DNA from: Candidatus Limiplasma stercoravium
GTDB taxonomy: Bacteria; Bacillota; Clostridia; Christensenellales; Aristaeellaceae
Reading direction: 5' to 3'
Length of the DNA: 42,273 bases
Assembly: GCA_018715175.1 (NCBI GenBank)
Contig: DVME01000065.1
Location: forward strand, 1-42,273
Part shown: piece after piece, positions 41,149-42,273 of the stretch
Layout: each line of letters begins with the position of its first letter
Numbering within the stretch: position 1 is the first letter of the stretch
Notes under the pieces: generated by a model
What the model was told of the DNA's origin: nothing
What the model saw: the letters and a program-made list of their open reading frames with translations, nothing else
The model's database searches: none
Program-made: the position numbers and the translations under genes

Positions 41149-42161
41149 AACGGATGCTTTGCCGACTTGCGGCGATGCTTTGCGCGCTGATCCTGTGCGT
41201 TTCCTGCGCCTGTGCGGAAATGCAGGAATACGAGGTGACGTTTTTCAACGTCTTTGACACCTTTTCGCGCATCGCCGTGTACGCCCCCAGCCAGGCCCAG
41301 GCCCAAACCTGGTGTCAAACGGCCTACACGGTGCTTTTGGAGTGTCACCGCCTCTATGACATTTACAACGATTACGAGGGCGTGACCAACCTCAAGACCC
41401 TCAACGACACGGCCGCCCAAGGCCCCGTGGCGGTGGATGGGCGCATCATGGACTTGCTGGCGTACGCCCGGGACATGTACGACCTCACCGGCGGGCGCAC
41501 CAACGTGGCCATGGGCGCCGTTTTGCGCCTGTGGCACGACGCGCGTGACACCGGCGTCCTGCCCGACGCCCAGGCGCTTCAAGCGGCGGCGAAGCATACG
41601 GACATCTCCGATTTGGTGCTGGATCAGCAGGCCGGCACGGTGTTCTTTGCCGATCCCGAGCTCAAGCTGGACGTGGGCGCCATCGCCAAGGGCTACGCCA
41701 CGGAGCTGGCGGCGCTGGCCCTGGAGGAAGCGGGGGTAACGTCGGGGCTATTGAGCATTGGGGGCAACGTGCGCATCATCGGCGTCAAGCCCGACGGCTC
41801 GCCCTACCGCGCCGGCATTCAGGATCCCAACGTGCCCGACGGCAGCACCACCATCGCCGTCGTGGAGCTCAACGACCAATCCCTGGTCACCAGCGGGGAT
41901 TACCAGCGCTACATCGAGGTGGACGGCGTGCGCTACCACCACATCATCGACCCGGACACCCTCATGCCCGCGGCCCACATGCGCTCGGTTTCGGTGCGCA
42001 CGCATCACAGCGGCCTGGCGGACGCGCTTTCCACGGCGCTTTTCACGCTGCCGCTGGAGGACGGCCTGGCGCTGGTGGAGAGCCTGGAGGACGTGGAGGC
42101 CGTCTGGATTACCGCGGAGGAGACGATGGTGTGCTCCTCGGGCATCGCCCCGGTCGAATGA
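41145..42161 (+). CDS. apbE: FAD:protein FMN transferase (ApbE)
   Basis: 338 residues with a signal peptide (about 1-24); cleavage near CACA|EM, or lipid attachment at Cys21, cannot be decided. ApbE attaches FMN to Thr or Ser of exported or membrane flavoproteins such as Rnf and Nqr subunits. Seen: FNVFDTFSRIAVYA, MDLLAYARDMYDLTGGRTNV, the FAD/Mg motif LDVGAIAKGYATELAALALE with GLLSIGGNVRIIG, and the end HHIIDPDTLMPA. No target flavoprotein is next to it. It overlaps the MATE stop by four bases and is closed by a terminator. Confidence 0.94.
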   Translation: MKRMLCRLAAMLCALILCVSCACAEMQEYEVTFFNVFDTFSRIAVYAPSQAQAQTWCQTAYTVLLECHRLYDIYNDYEGVTNLKTLNDTAAQGPVAVDGRIMDLLAYARDMYDLTGGRTNVAMGAVLRLWHDARDTGVLPDAQALQAAAKHTDISDLVLDQQAGTVFFADPELKLDVGAIAKGYATELAALALEEAGVTSGLLSIGGNVRIIGVKPDGSPYRAGIQDPNVPDGSTTIAVVELNDQSLVTSGDYQRYIEVDGVRYHHIIDPDTLMPAAHMRSVSVRTHHSGLADALSTALFTLPLEDGLALVESLEDVEAVWITAEETMVCSSGIAPVE

Positions 42162-42189
42162 TGAAAGCCCGCCAAATGGCGGGCTTTCA
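42162..42189 (+). terminator. Terminator hairpin after apbE
   Basis: TGAAAGCCCGCC (42162-42173) pairs perfectly with GGCGGGCTTTCA (42178-42189), loop AAAT. The T-run is only three bases inside the stem, so it is somewhat weak. It leads straight into the dispersed repeat. Confidence 0.7.
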
Positions 42190-42273
42190 GACTGTCAAAA
42201 AACCTTCTGGGAGGTTCGGAGGGCCGCAGCCCTCCGAGCTGCCTTCCGAACCCAGCGACATGCGCGGTGGGTT
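42188..42273 (-). repeat. Dispersed intergenic repeat, copy 2 (86 bp, cut by window edge)
   Basis: Identical, as reverse complement, to 11217-11302. It starts with AGACTGTC right after the apbE hairpin, the same order relative to the upstream gene as at rarA. The element is not finished at the window edge and would be expected to go on with the CCGAACCCA hairpin partner. Confidence 0.9.

Noticed and set aside
1..42273. tRNA genes, rRNA genes, CRISPR arrays, prophage or transposase genes
   Set aside because: None seen: no GTTCRANNC arm with matching cloverleaf, no regularly spaced repeats, no integrase or transposase motif.

Overview
This is a GC-rich chromosomal window from a spore-forming member of the Clostridia (Bacillota). 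The evidence is the combination of dnaA, the Gram-positive replicative polymerase polC, the sporulation genes spoIIR and sigG, a CotH-kinase protein, and Shine-Dalgarno sites close to AGGAGG in front of almost every gene. No rRNA, tRNA, CRISPR array, phage or insertion sequence was seen. Species cannot be named from the sequence alone.

Layout. 1-6.05 kb (minus): spoIIR, a flippase-like LPG-synthase-type membrane protein, a MATE exporter and a large membrane-anchored protein with three lamin-tail domains and a CotH kinase domain, cut by the left edge. 6.2-11.0 kb (plus): a membrane zinc peptidase, a nuclease-helicase fusion of the XPD/DinG type, a secreted TraB-family protein and a Cys-rich probable spore-surface protein. 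11.0-11.33 kb: a gene-free array of hairpins that includes an 86-bp repeat found again, inverted, at the right edge. 11.3-16.0 kb (minus): a compact four-gene run of HAD hydrolase, serine hydrolase, cimA and rarA. 16.1-18.4 kb: acyltransferase-like protein, sirtuin and sigG. 18.5-20.3 kb (minus): zinc-ribbon protein and dnaA. 20.3-20.7 kb: a probable oriC / dnaA promoter region with three TTTTCCACA boxes and an AT-rich stretch.

20.7-29.1 kb (plus): an unknown gene, a Spo0B-like histidine kinase, a polysaccharide flippase, a glycosyltransferase and polC, tightly packed. 29.2-31.4 kb: a secreted protein with three apparent OB-like repeats, facing a PepSY-like anti-sigma factor and its ECF sigma factor. 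31.5-33.8 kb (minus): serA and serC (serine synthesis). 33.9-35.4 kb (minus): a DUF4956 membrane protein and a VTC-type polyphosphate polymerase, which are commonly found with CotH proteins. 35.5-38.7 kb (plus): an HPr-like protein lacking the phospho-histidine, a DUF4364 regulator, tilS and hpt. 38.7-42.2 kb: a ROK sugar kinase (minus), then a second MATE exporter and apbE (plus).

Themes: chromosome replication (dnaA, polC, rarA), sporulation (spoIIR, sigG, CotH, Cys-rich protein), envelope polymer export (flippase, glycosyltransferase, two MATE exporters, LPG-synthase-like protein) and core metabolism (serine, citramalate, purine salvage, tRNA modification). The points most worth a second look are the Asp-to-Gly change in the DnaA Walker B motif, the dispersed hairpin repeat placed 3' of genes, the HPr-like protein with Leu in place of the active His, and the Cys-rich protein.
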